Source of the DNA: Caryophanales bacterium UBA4869 | GTDB lineage: Bacteria > Bacillota_I > Bacilli_A > RFN20 > CAG-288 | Length of the DNA stretch: 5,131 nucleotides | Reading direction: 5' to 3' | Assembly: GCA_002399505.1 (NCBI GenBank) | Contig: DHDT01000059.1 | Location: 5,416-10,546, forward strand | Shown: positions 1 to 5,121 of the stretch, one piece after another | Position numbering within the stretch: the first letter of the stretch is position 1 | Layout of the letters: every line of letters begins with the position of its first letter | Translations under genes and position numbers: made by a program | Notes under the pieces: generated by a model | Seen by the model: the letters and a program-made list of their open reading frames with translations, nothing else | The model's database searches: none | Told to the model about the DNA's origin: nothing

Positions 1-300
1 CGAGGAATCCTTTCCGCTGTTGTCGCCGGCTCTGTCTTAGTCGGAGCTGTCATCCTTATCATCATGCATAAGAGAAAGACATCTGTTTATCGTGATACCA
101 ACTTCTTTGAATGTCTCAAAGAAAGCGGCACTCTCTCCTTCTCACCTTGTCTTATCGCAATGATTATCGGTTTCTTAAGCTCTAGCTACGCTATCATGGC
201 CGTCATCGGCTGTATTCTGCTTAGAGTCATCTGGATGATGAACAAGATCTGTCCTCCTGTAACTCAGGAGAACAAGCCGGTCTATAAGGCCAGGTCTTAG
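1..300 (+). CDS. Membrane protein of unknown family, C-terminal 99 residues (5' end outside window)
   Basis: Reading frame 1 is open from the first base of the window to a TAG at 298-300, so the gene begins upstream; the ATG at 64 is internal and probably not the start. Visible residues show one hydrophobic segment at about 3-22 (rich in V, I, L, G), a basic turn (HKRK, 23-26), a polar stretch, a second hydrophobic segment at about 49-80 long enough for one or two membrane passes, then a short polar basic tail ending KARS. This indicates an integral membrane protein with a soluble C-terminal tail. No motif lets me name a family. It lies 71 bp upstream of the ABC exporter in the same direction. 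A hairpin lies between them, so co-transcription is possible but not shown. Confidence 0.75.
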   Translation, partial: RGILSAVVAGSVLVGAVILIIMHKRKTSVYRDTNFFECLKESGTLSFSPCLIAMIIGFLSSSYAIMAVIGCILLRVIWMMNKICPPVTQENKPVYKARS

Positions 301-319
301 TCTTTAATATCAAATACAG

Positions 320-356
320 AGGGACTTAGTGATATGCTAAGTCCCTTATTTATTAT
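320..356 (+). terminator. Hairpin with U-rich tail between membrane gene and ABC gene
   Basis: AGGGACTTAG (320-329) pairs perfectly with CTAAGTCCCT (337-346) around a 7-nt loop, and is followed by a T-rich but not pure-T stretch (TTATTTATTATT). This fits an intrinsic terminator for the upstream membrane gene. Because the ABC ribosome binding site starts 12 nt after the stem and no convincing -35/-10 pair lies in between, it may be leaky and allow read-through. Confidence 0.6.
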
Positions 357-357
357 T

Positions 358-363
358 AGGAGG
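358..363 (+). promoter_or_regulatory. Strong Shine-Dalgarno for the ABC gene
   Basis: AGGAGG ends 8 nt before the ATG at 372. This near-perfect site fixes the start codon of the transporter. Confidence 0.85.
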
Positions 364-371
364 ACTTAATC

Positions 372-3300
372 ATGTTGATTTTAAAAGACATTGTCAAAGA
401 CTATGTAATCAAGGACAACAAACCTACTCACGCCTTGAAGAATATCAGCGTCGAATTTCCTGATGTCGGCTTCGTCGCTATTTTAGGGCCTTCCGGCTGC
501 GGAAAGACAACCTTGCTCAATATCATCGGCGGCCTAGACAAATACACCTCTGGTGATGTGATAATCAATGGCCAATCGACTAAAGACTATAACGACCAGG
601 ACTGGGACGCTTACAGAAACCGCGAAATAGGCATCGTCTTTCAATCCTATAACCTGATTGTCCATTTAAGCGTTCTTGAAAACGTCGCTCTGGCTTTGAC
701 TCTTTCCGGTGTCAATAGGAAGGAAAGAGAAGAGAGAGCAGAGACAGCACTGAAGTCAGTCGGTCTTGAAAACGAAATACATAAGAAACCCAACCAGTTA
801 TCCGGCGGTCAGATGCAGAGAGTCGCTTTGGCAAGAGCTATTGTCAACCAGCCGAATATCGTCTTAGCCGATGAACCGACTGGTGCCTTGGACAGCAAGA
901 CTTCTGTTCAGGTCATGGAGATCTTAAAAGAGATATCTAAGACTAAGCTTGTCATCATTGTCACTCACAATGAGAATCTGGCTAAGATCTATGCTTCTAG
1001 AATCATCCGCGTCAAAGACGGAAACATTATTTCTGACAGCGAGAATTCCGATGTCGAGTCAACTGAGAAGAGAATCGAAGAAACCGATACTTCTGTTCCG
1101 GCAGTCAAGACCAAGCATACATCCATGAGTTTCCTCACGGCCTTAGGCATATCAGGACGTAACCTCCTTACTAAGAAGGGAAAGACGGTCATCACTTCAA
1201 TAGCTGCATCTTTTGGTATTATCGGAGTGGGATTGGTTCTGGCTCTGTCGAATGGGTTTTCAGGTTATATCAACCGAATGGAAAAGGAGACTTTATCTAA
1301 GTTTCCGCTTTCTATTGAAAGATACGGACTCTCCTCGGTAGATAATTCTGGAAACCAGCTTGAGAGTTATCCTGATGACAGCAACATCAATGTCATAGAA
1401 CCAGCCACATCTAAGCTCCATGTCAATAAGATCACCCAGGAATATGTGGATTATCTGAACACCATCAATTCCGATGGAAAAGAATACTGTTCTGTCCGTT
1501 ACAGCTATTCTATCGATATGAAAGTCATTGGCAAGTATACATATGAAGGAGAAGATGTTTATAAATCAATCAACACAACTCAGAGCTCGTTTGTCGAATC
1601 GATGACCTCGGCGATGTCTGGTACCGGTTCTGACTGGCAGCAGCTTCCCGCCAATAAAGATCTGATTCTCAGCGAATACGACATCATAGACGCTGACGGC
1701 GTCTATCCCGATGAGAGCACTCTGAATTACGATTCCCAGGGGAGACCTGATCAGGATGAGTTTGGTCTGGTTTTGGTTGTCAACAACAGAAATGCCATCA
1801 CGACAACTGTCATGGAAAGCCTTGGCTTAGATCCGACAGCTGGTACTTATTCTTTTGATGACATCAAAAAGAACACAGAATTTAAATATGTTCTCCAGGA
1901 TGATTACTATGGAGATTCCATAGTCAATATCGATACTGATACCCATGAAGCCGTCAATACCTATGGATTGTTCTTTAAGGACAATCTGACTATGTCTGAT
2001 ATCTACAGTGTCTTCACTTCCGATGACGGCACTGCCTCTCTCACTAAGTTATCAGATATTCTCAATCTTCCTTCTGATGCTGAACTTTCCTCAGCTATGA
2101 AAGAGACAGGAGTCCTTGCTGCTTTGGCAAATCTGAGCGAATACATCAATCAGGATGAACTGACAGCTCTTCTCTCCTCTTCCGATATCGGATCTATAAC
2201 AGTCAGTCAGGTCCGGGCCTGCTTTAAGGACATCGTCAAAACGGATGAGACTAAGAGACAGGAATGTTCTGATAAGCTTTATGATCTTGCTATTGCCTTA
2301 CGTGATTCTGATTCTCTGAAGAACTACTTTAAGAAGAACCTGACCTATTATAAAGATCCTTCCACTGATTCTGCGAGACTTAAAGGACTCTATAACAATA
2401 CTAATGACAGAACGCTTAAGATCAAGGCGATATTAAGACCTAAGTCAACGACTAGCATCGGTATTCTCAATACCGGTATCTATTATCCTTCTTCTCTCAC
2501 TTATCAGACTTTCAGCGACAACTATGATTCCAGGATATCAGAAGACTTCAAAGATCACCTATTCATCTCTCTTGACAGCAACTATAAGACCAGAATCAAA
2601 TCCACGCTTGATAATCTTTTCGTTAAGGAAGAGATGAGCGAAGTTGTCAAGCCTCTGATCGATGATGACGCCTTCTCTTTCAAGGCCTTAGGAATCGTCA
2701 ATAACTGCAATATCTATTCCGGCGGTATCTCTAACTACATGAGCGCCAGACTGCAGTTAGGAACAGATTTTTCTTATAAGTCCGGGTCTGATTATCTAGA
2801 TCCTTCAACTTATGCGGAATTCGTCTCTTCGATAACCATCTATCCTAAAGATTATGAATCCAAGCAGTATGTAGTCAAAAAGCTCAATGCCTATAACGAA
2901 GACAAGAAGAATGATTCAAGTAAGATGATTGTCTATACCGATGTCGGACAGACGGGAACTGATGTAGTCGGGCAGATCGTAGACGTCATCTCTTCGGTTT
3001 TGATTGCCTTTGCATCGATATCCTTAATTGTCTCCTCAGTCATGATCGGAATCATCATCTATTCGTCAGTTGTTGAAAGAATAAAGGAAATCGGTGTCCT
3101 GAGATCAATCGGAGCCAGAAAGAAAGATGTCGGACGACTCTTTAAGGCAGAGGCCGTCATCATCGGAGCTATCTCAGGTCTCTTTGGAGTATTGGTGACC
3201 TACCTGATATCCGTGCCTCTCAGTCTTATTCTCGATAACCTATATCCGGAAGTGGAACTGGGAATGATTGCCTTCCTCAATCCTCTTCATGCAGTCTTGA

Positions 3301-3398
3301 TGGTCGTCATCTCAATGATACTAACATATATCGCTTCTCTGATACCGGCTAGGATAGCGGCCAAGAAGGATCCTGTCACTTGTCTGAGAACTGATTAA
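372..3398 (+). CDS. ABC exporter subunit, fused ATPase and MacB/FtsX-type permease (1008 aa)
   Basis: This is a single-chain half-transporter, probably working as a homodimer in the cytoplasmic membrane. The ATPase occupies residues 1 to about 225: Walker A GPSGCGKT (39-46), Q-loop Gln91, signature LSGGQ (143-147), Walker B IVLADE (163-168), D-loop ALD (172-174) and H-loop His199, so every catalytic motif is intact. An acidic linker (about 220-250) leads to a conserved membrane-proximal stretch and TM1 (about 273-293). A very large extracytoplasmic region (about 297-868) follows, then TM2 (about 871-897), the coupling motif ERIKEIGVLRSIGARKKD (902-919), TM3 (about 928-954) and TM4 (about 974-994). 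Four membrane helices with the large domain between TM1 and TM2 is the MacB/FtsX layout. In such families ATP hydrolysis drives mechanical work or export of peptides, lipids or drugs; the substrate cannot be read here. No accessory adaptor or regulator gene is visible nearby. The start is fixed by AGGAGG 8 nt upstream. Confidence 0.93.
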   Translation: MLILKDIVKDYVIKDNKPTHALKNISVEFPDVGFVAILGPSGCGKTTLLNIIGGLDKYTSGDVIINGQSTKDYNDQDWDAYRNREIGIVFQSYNLIVHLSVLENVALALTLSGVNRKEREERAETALKSVGLENEIHKKPNQLSGGQMQRVALARAIVNQPNIVLADEPTGALDSKTSVQVMEILKEISKTKLVIIVTHNENLAKIYASRIIRVKDGNIISDSENSDVESTEKRIEETDTSVPAVKTKHTSMSFLTALGISGRNLLTKKGKTVITSIAASFGIIGVGLVLALSNGFSGYINRMEKETLSKFPLSIERYGLSSVDNSGNQLESYPDDSNINVIEPATSKLHVNKITQEYVDYLNTINSDGKEYCSVRYSYSIDMKVIGKYTYEGEDVYKSINTTQSSFVESMTSAMSGTGSDWQQLPANKDLILSEYDIIDADGVYPDESTLNYDSQGRPDQDEFGLVLVVNNRNAITTTVMESLGLDPTAGTYSFDDIKKNTEFKYVLQDDYYGDSIVNIDTDTHEAVNTYGLFFKDNLTMSDIYSVFTSDDGTASLTKLSDILNLPSDAELSSAMKETGVLAALANLSEYINQDELTALLSSSDIGSITVSQVRACFKDIVKTDETKRQECSDKLYDLAIALRDSDSLKNYFKKNLTYYKDPSTDSARLKGLYNNTNDRTLKIKAILRPKSTTSIGILNTGIYYPSSLTYQTFSDNYDSRISEDFKDHLFISLDSNYKTRIKSTLDNLFVKEEMSEVVKPLIDDDAFSFKALGIVNNCNIYSGGISNYMSARLQLGTDFSYKSGSDYLDPSTYAEFVSSITIYPKDYESKQYVVKKLNAYNEDKKNDSSKMIVYTDVGQTGTDVVGQIVDVISSVLIAFASISLIVSSVMIGIIIYSSVVERIKEIGVLRSIGARKKDVGRLFKAEAVIIGAISGLFGVLVTYLISVPLSLILDNLYPEVELGMIAFLNPLHAVLMVVISMILTYIASLIPARIAAKKDPVTCLRTD

Positions 3399-3405
3399 AC
3401 ACAAA

Positions 3406-3435
3406 AAAACGCCGCAGAATCAACTGCGGCGTTTT
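3406..3435. terminator. Bidirectional intrinsic terminator between ABC gene and tRNA-Lys
   Basis: The stem AAAACGCCGCAG (3406-3417) pairs with CTGCGGCGTTTT (3424-3435) around the 6-nt loop AATCAA, giving 12 perfect pairs with a GC-rich core. On the plus strand it is followed by TTTT within the stem end, just 8 nt after the ABC stop codon. On the minus strand the run of seven A at 3403-3409 becomes a U tract, so it also ends the tRNA transcript about 9 nt past the encoded CCA. Confidence 0.92.
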
Positions 3436-3444
3436 ACTTTGCAC

Positions 3445-3520
<76 letters not shown>

Positions 3521-3541
3521 AAAGATTTTTCGTGCTTGTTA

Positions 3542-3570
3542 ATTATATTACTAGGATATCAATATTTCAA
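3542..3570 (-). promoter_or_regulatory. Sigma-A-type promoter of tRNA-Lys
   Basis: Minus strand: -35 TTGAAA (3570-3565), 17-bp spacer, consensus -10 TATAAT (3547-3542). Transcription should begin near 3535, about 15 nt before the mature tRNA 5' end. The promoter sits inside the left edge of the duplicated unit. At the second copy the matching -35 position reads TTTAAA and no tRNA follows. Confidence 0.85.
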
Positions 3571-3849
3571 GGACTAGTTTTCACTTTCTTTAATCTATTG
3601 ATGTTCTAGGGATATTTTATGGTAATTTAGACATTAAAAAAGTTTTTTCGGTATCAGATTGATCATTAAAAAAGCAAAAAACATAGAAGTAGGAACAATT
3701 GTTTTATTGATTCTGCCGGAAACAGTATCTAAACCAATCTATATATAATAAGGAATAAGACTAAGTGTTCTTATTATTAATAAAATATTTTAACTTTCCT
3801 TATTAGAACAATGAAAATGAACTTTTACTTATTTTGTTTCTGAGAGGAT

Positions 3850-3878
3850 TTGAAATCCATTGTCTTATCTTCTATACT
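3850..3878 (+). promoter_or_regulatory. Promoter of the small RNA, copy 1
   Basis: TTGAAA (3850-3855), 17-bp spacer, TATACT (3873-3878), close to the sigma-A consensus with ideal spacing. The predicted start is about 3885. It is identical in copy 2 and lies in the most conserved block of the repeat. Confidence 0.8.
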
Positions 3879-3884
3879 ATTTAT

Positions 3885-3944
3885 GATACCAAGAGCTGGG
3901 GAGCTCTGAGGTGTTCTTGGGACTAGCTTACGCTAGTCTTTTTT
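3885..3944 (+). ncRNA. Small antisense RNA, copy 1 (about 60 nt, putative antitoxin)
   Basis: Between the promoter start point (about 3885) and an intrinsic terminator there is room for a 60-nt RNA with no ORF. Its head folds as GAGCT-GGGG-AGCTC (3893-3906), exposing a G4 loop. CCAAGA (3889-3894) can alternatively pair with TCTTGG (3915-3920). The RNA is antisense to the downstream part of the convergent peptide transcript and overlaps its last three codons plus stop (3933-3944). This resembles 3'-overlapping type I antitoxins such as RatA and SR4 in architecture, not in sequence. Both 5' and 3' ends are predicted, not measured. Confidence 0.65.
3921..3944 (+). terminator. Intrinsic terminator of small RNA, copy 1
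   Basis: GACTAGC (3921-3927), loop TTAC, GCTAGTC (3932-3938), then six T (3939-3944). Copy 2 keeps the stem and T run with loop TTAT. The peptide stop codon TAG lies inside the right arm on the opposite strand. Confidence 0.88.
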
Positions 3945-4019
3945 ATTGACATCTCTGTCATTTTTCACTTCCATTACGAGAAGTAAAATAATGACAAGAG
4001 AAAGAATGATTTCTTTCAT
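3933..4019 (-). CDS. 28-residue hydrophobic peptide, copy 1 (putative type I toxin)
   Basis: The ATG at 4019 is preceded by AAAGGAGAG with the GGAG core 8 nt upstream, an excellent ribosome binding site. Residues 4-16 (IILSLVIILLLVM) form one uninterrupted hydrophobic segment, preceded by K2-E3 and followed by a charged tail containing E17, K19, D21, R22, D23 and ending KKD. This is the usual shape of membrane-acting toxin peptides: one short helix plus a polar tail. The frame is intact in copy 2 with 24 of 28 residues identical and no indels. Four of the nine base changes are silent, and two of the four residue changes are conservative (V15I, M16I). The convergent small RNA overlaps its 3' end. 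I do not recognise the sequence as Fst, Ldr, TxpA, BsrG, Ibs or TisB. A leader peptide or a small membrane regulator are alternatives; toxicity is inferred. Confidence 0.62.
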   Translation of the reverse strand: MKEIILSLVIILLLVMEVKNDRDVNKKD

Positions 4020-4026
4020 TTCTTTC

Positions 4027-4043
4027 TCTCCTTTGTAGGGAGA
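4027..4043 (-). promoter_or_regulatory. Shine-Dalgarno-masking hairpin in peptide leader, copy 1
   Basis: On the minus strand TCTCC (4043-4039) can pair with GGAGA (4031-4027) across a 7-nt loop, covering the Shine-Dalgarno. A competing upstream hairpin, GAGGTGT (4057-4051) with ACATCTC (4046-4040) around loop TAAT, would use the same anti-Shine-Dalgarno bases and free the site. The folding is predicted by hand. Confidence 0.45.
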
Positions 4044-4049
4044 TGTATT

Positions 4050-4070
4050 AACACCTCAAAGCCCCCAGCC
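4050..4070 (-). repeat. Leader element sharing sequence with small RNA head, copy 1 (inverted repeat arm)
   Basis: The peptide mRNA leader reads GGCTGGGGGCTTTGAGGTGTT here. The small RNA (3893-3915) carries a close match on the other strand of the DNA. The two are an imperfect inverted repeat about 135 bp apart. The core of about 17 pairs (GAGGTGTT plus the adjacent G5CTTT, two of them G-U) would let the mRNA leader pair with its own 3' region. Confidence 0.75.
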
Positions 4071-4086
4071 TTAGTAGAGGAACGAA

Positions 4087-4114
4087 ATAATAGCCTGATT
4101 CAAAGTCTTCTCAC
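4087..4114 (-). promoter_or_regulatory. Possible promoter of peptide mRNA, copy 1
   Basis: The minus strand has -10 TATTAT (4092-4087), 16 bp below a weak -35 candidate GTGAGA (4114-4109). The start would be near 4080, giving a leader of about 60 nt that begins just before the conserved GGCTGGGGG element. The -10 and its distance to that element are conserved in copy 2. The -35 is poor. Confidence 0.45.
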
Positions 4115-4235
4115 TATCTATTAGGCCAGAGGACGGGTTTTCTTTAAAAAAGCTGACAAATATATACAATTGCAATGTAGTGTTTCTATAAATTAAACCG
4201 GCTTTTGGTATTTTTACAAGATGGAAAGTGCGTAA

Positions 4236-4490
4236 TTGGCGGGTTCTTATTCTAGGTATATGGGTCCATTTCACTGTGTGCTTTCTGGCCATGTGGATGC
4301 AATGCCACCGACAGGGGTCTTTCTACTATGGGAGATGTGGGGAAGGGCGATACCGGCGCTTGAGAAAGCATTCGGCCTGCCTTGCTGCTTCGAAACCATC
4401 ACGAAGCGGAACTTCCAGAGTCTGACGGCCAGAAGAAAACCGACTGACGGGAAATATGCTACAATCTCTGTCAAACAGAAAATTGCCTGA
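4236..4490 (+). pseudogene. Unrecognised short ORF, possible gene remnant
   Basis: The frame opens just after an in-frame TAA at 4233-4235 and runs 84 codons from a TTG to a TGA at 4488-4490, directly at the left arm of a terminator-like hairpin. The composition is protein-like (for example residues 40-56, IPALEKAFGLPCCFETI). However, the only start is TTG, the upstream ribosome binding site (GGAAAG, 4223-4228) is weak, and overlapping ORFs of similar size exist in another plus frame and on the minus strand. It may be the C-terminal remnant of a decayed gene or may be non-coding. I recognise no family. Confidence 0.22.
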
Positions 4491-4530
4491 AATGCCCTAA
4501 GATAAGGCAAAACAGGCGATTCTTTTCTTC
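4481..4530 (+). terminator. Hairpin with T-rich tail after the spacer ORF
   Basis: AATTGCCTG (4481-4489) pairs with CAGGCGATT (4513-4521), nine pairs including one G-U, enclosing a smaller nested TGCC/GGCA hairpin and followed by CTTTTCTTC. It fits a plus-strand intrinsic terminator, although the tail is interrupted by C. Confidence 0.5.
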
Positions 4531-4857
4531 CCTAACTGCAAATGACAAGATATATATTACTAGGATATAAGTGTTTAAAGGACTAGTTTTCGCTTTCTTT
4601 AATCTATTGATGTTCTAGGGATATTTTATGGTTATTTGGACATTAAAAAAGTTTTTTCTGTTGTTAAACTGATTTGAATAAACAAAAAAGAGAAGTATAA
4701 ACAATTGTAAAGCTGATTTCACTGTTATTGCTTTTCTGAACTCATCTATATCTTATAAGGAATAGGATTGTCTGTCCTTATACTTTTTAAACAGACAAAA
4801 CTTCTGTCAGTAAGAACAATTAAAATGAAATTCTACCTATTATGTTTCTGAGAGGAT

Positions 4858-4886
4858 TTGAAATCCATTGTCTTATCTTCTATACT
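4858..4886 (+). promoter_or_regulatory. Promoter of the small RNA, copy 2
   Basis: TTGAAA (4858-4863), 17-bp spacer, TATACT (4881-4886), identical to copy 1 including the spacer. The predicted start is near 4893. Confidence 0.8.
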
Positions 4887-4892
4887 ATTTAT

Positions 4893-4952
4893 GATACCAA
4901 GAGCTGGGGAGCTCTGAGGTGTTTACTGGACTAGCTTATGCTAGTCTTTTTT
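4893..4952 (+). ncRNA. Small antisense RNA, copy 2 (about 60 nt, putative antitoxin)
   Basis: The layout is that of copy 1. The head GAGCT-GGGG-AGCTC (4901-4914) is identical, and so is the sequence through 4923. The next few bases differ (TACTGG instead of CTTGG), which removes the alternative CCAAGA/TCTTGG pairing seen in copy 1, so the G4-loop hairpin is the conserved fold. The RNA overlaps the final codons of the copy 2 peptide. Because the heads are identical, cross-regulation between copies through this region is plausible. Confidence 0.65.
4929..4952 (+). terminator. Intrinsic terminator of small RNA, copy 2
   Basis: GACTAGC (4929-4935), loop TTAT, GCTAGTC (4940-4946), six T (4947-4952). 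The single loop change from copy 1 leaves the stem intact. Confidence 0.88.
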
Positions 4953-5027
4953 GTTGGAATCTCTGTCATTTTTTACTTCGATTATTAGAAGCAAAATAAT
5001 GACAAGAGAAAGAATGATTTCTTCCAT
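4941..5027 (-). CDS. 28-residue hydrophobic peptide, copy 2 (putative type I toxin)
   Basis: The ATG at 5027 has GGAG 8 nt upstream. The length is the same as copy 1, with residue changes K2E, V15I, M16I and V24S. The hydrophobic core at 4-16 and the tail ending NKKD are kept. Loss of Lys2 leaves two acidic residues before the helix, so topology rules based on an N-terminal positive charge would differ between the two peptides. The stop lies inside the small RNA terminator, as in copy 1. An intact frame next to a strongly diverged region argues that the peptide is made. No homologous family is recognised. Confidence 0.62.
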   Translation of the reverse strand: MEEIILSLVIILLLIIEVKNDRDSNKKD

Positions 5028-5034
5028 TTCTTTC

Positions 5035-5050
5035 TCTCCTTTTGGGGAAA
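5035..5050 (-). promoter_or_regulatory. Shine-Dalgarno-masking hairpin in peptide leader, copy 2
   Basis: TTTCC (5050-5046) can pair with GGAGA (5039-5035). The C-to-T change relative to copy 1 turns a G-C pair into G-U and leaves the stem possible. The competing GAGGTGT hairpin would survive only with several G-U pairs, so it is weaker here. Confidence 0.35.
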
Positions 5051-5056
5051 CATCTT

Positions 5057-5077
5057 AACACCTCAAAGCCCCCAGCC
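5057..5077 (-). repeat. Leader element sharing sequence with small RNA head, copy 2 (inverted repeat arm)
   Basis: The minus strand reads GGCTGGGGGCTTTGAGGTGTT, identical to copy 1, while flanking leader bases differ. Its partner is at 4901-4923. Conservation of both arms supports a shared role. Confidence 0.75.
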
Positions 5078-5093
5078 CCATAAGAGGAACGAA

Positions 5094-5121
5094 ATAATAG
5101 CATGGTTAAAAGTCTCCTCAC
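5094..5121 (-). promoter_or_regulatory. Possible promoter of peptide mRNA, copy 2
   Basis: The minus strand has -10 TATTAT (5099-5094) with an upstream TGC (5102-5100), an extended -10 that copy 1 lacks. The -35 candidate GTGAGG (5121-5116) is poor. The distance from the -10 to the conserved leader element (16 bp) equals that of copy 1. Confidence 0.45.

Larger units (their letters stand above)
3544..4124. repeat. Direct repeat unit, copy 1 (about 580 bp)
   Basis: This segment aligns end to end with 4553-5131. Conservation is uneven. A left block (3544-3650) is nearly identical apart from scattered substitutions. The middle (about 3651-3834) has diverged with indels, keeping only short islands such as ACAATTGT (3695-3702) and TAAGGAATA. 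The block 3835-3915 is identical over 81 nt, and the peptide gene, its leader and promoter (3916-4124) are well conserved. The left and middle parts hold no ORF I can support. On the minus strand they would be the 3' region of the peptide transcript, but I could not identify its terminator. Identity stops abruptly at the CTATTAG ending at 4124. Confidence 0.9.
4125..4552. other. Unique spacer between the two repeat units
   Basis: This stretch of about 430 bp has no counterpart in the repeat. The first 100 bp are AT-rich with no feature I can support. From about 4226 to 4520 the sequence is distinctly more GC-rich than the flanking repeats, contains overlapping short ORFs on both strands, and ends in a hairpin with a T-rich tail. 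The compositional step suggests a different origin, such as decayed coding sequence. I recognise no transposase motif, terminal inverted repeats or target duplications. Confidence 0.5.

Noticed and set aside
989..1195. Minus-strand ORF of 68 codons
   Set aside because: It lies wholly inside the ABC gene, has no ribosome binding site I can see and its product resembles no protein family.
3631..3649. Terminator at the conserved AAAAAAGTTTTTT tract
   Set aside because: The A and T runs are separated by one base, so no hairpin loop can form there. Its conservation remains unexplained.
3933..4019. Assignment of the peptide to the Fst/Ldr or TxpA/BsrG families
   Set aside because: The architecture is similar, but the peptide lacks the sequence features I associate with those families (such as the internal proline and WL-rich end of Fst/Ldr), and the shared element is an inverted rather than direct repeat.
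4170..4192. Plus-strand promoter TTGCAA with TATAAA in the spacer
   Set aside because: The spacer is only 11 bp, too short for a sigma-A promoter.
4071..4292. Minus-strand ORF of 73 codons
   Set aside because: It overlaps the peptide promoter and the conserved repeat boundary, so its frame crosses from spacer into repeat. Copy 2 cannot confirm it, and the composition is not protein-like.
4228..4510. Competing ORFs in the spacer (plus 4228-4425 and minus 4271-4510)
   Set aside because: They overlap each other and the 4236-4490 frame. Their products are rich in Arg, Cys and Ser in the way frame shadows are. At most one frame can be real, and 4236-4490 fits best with the hairpin.
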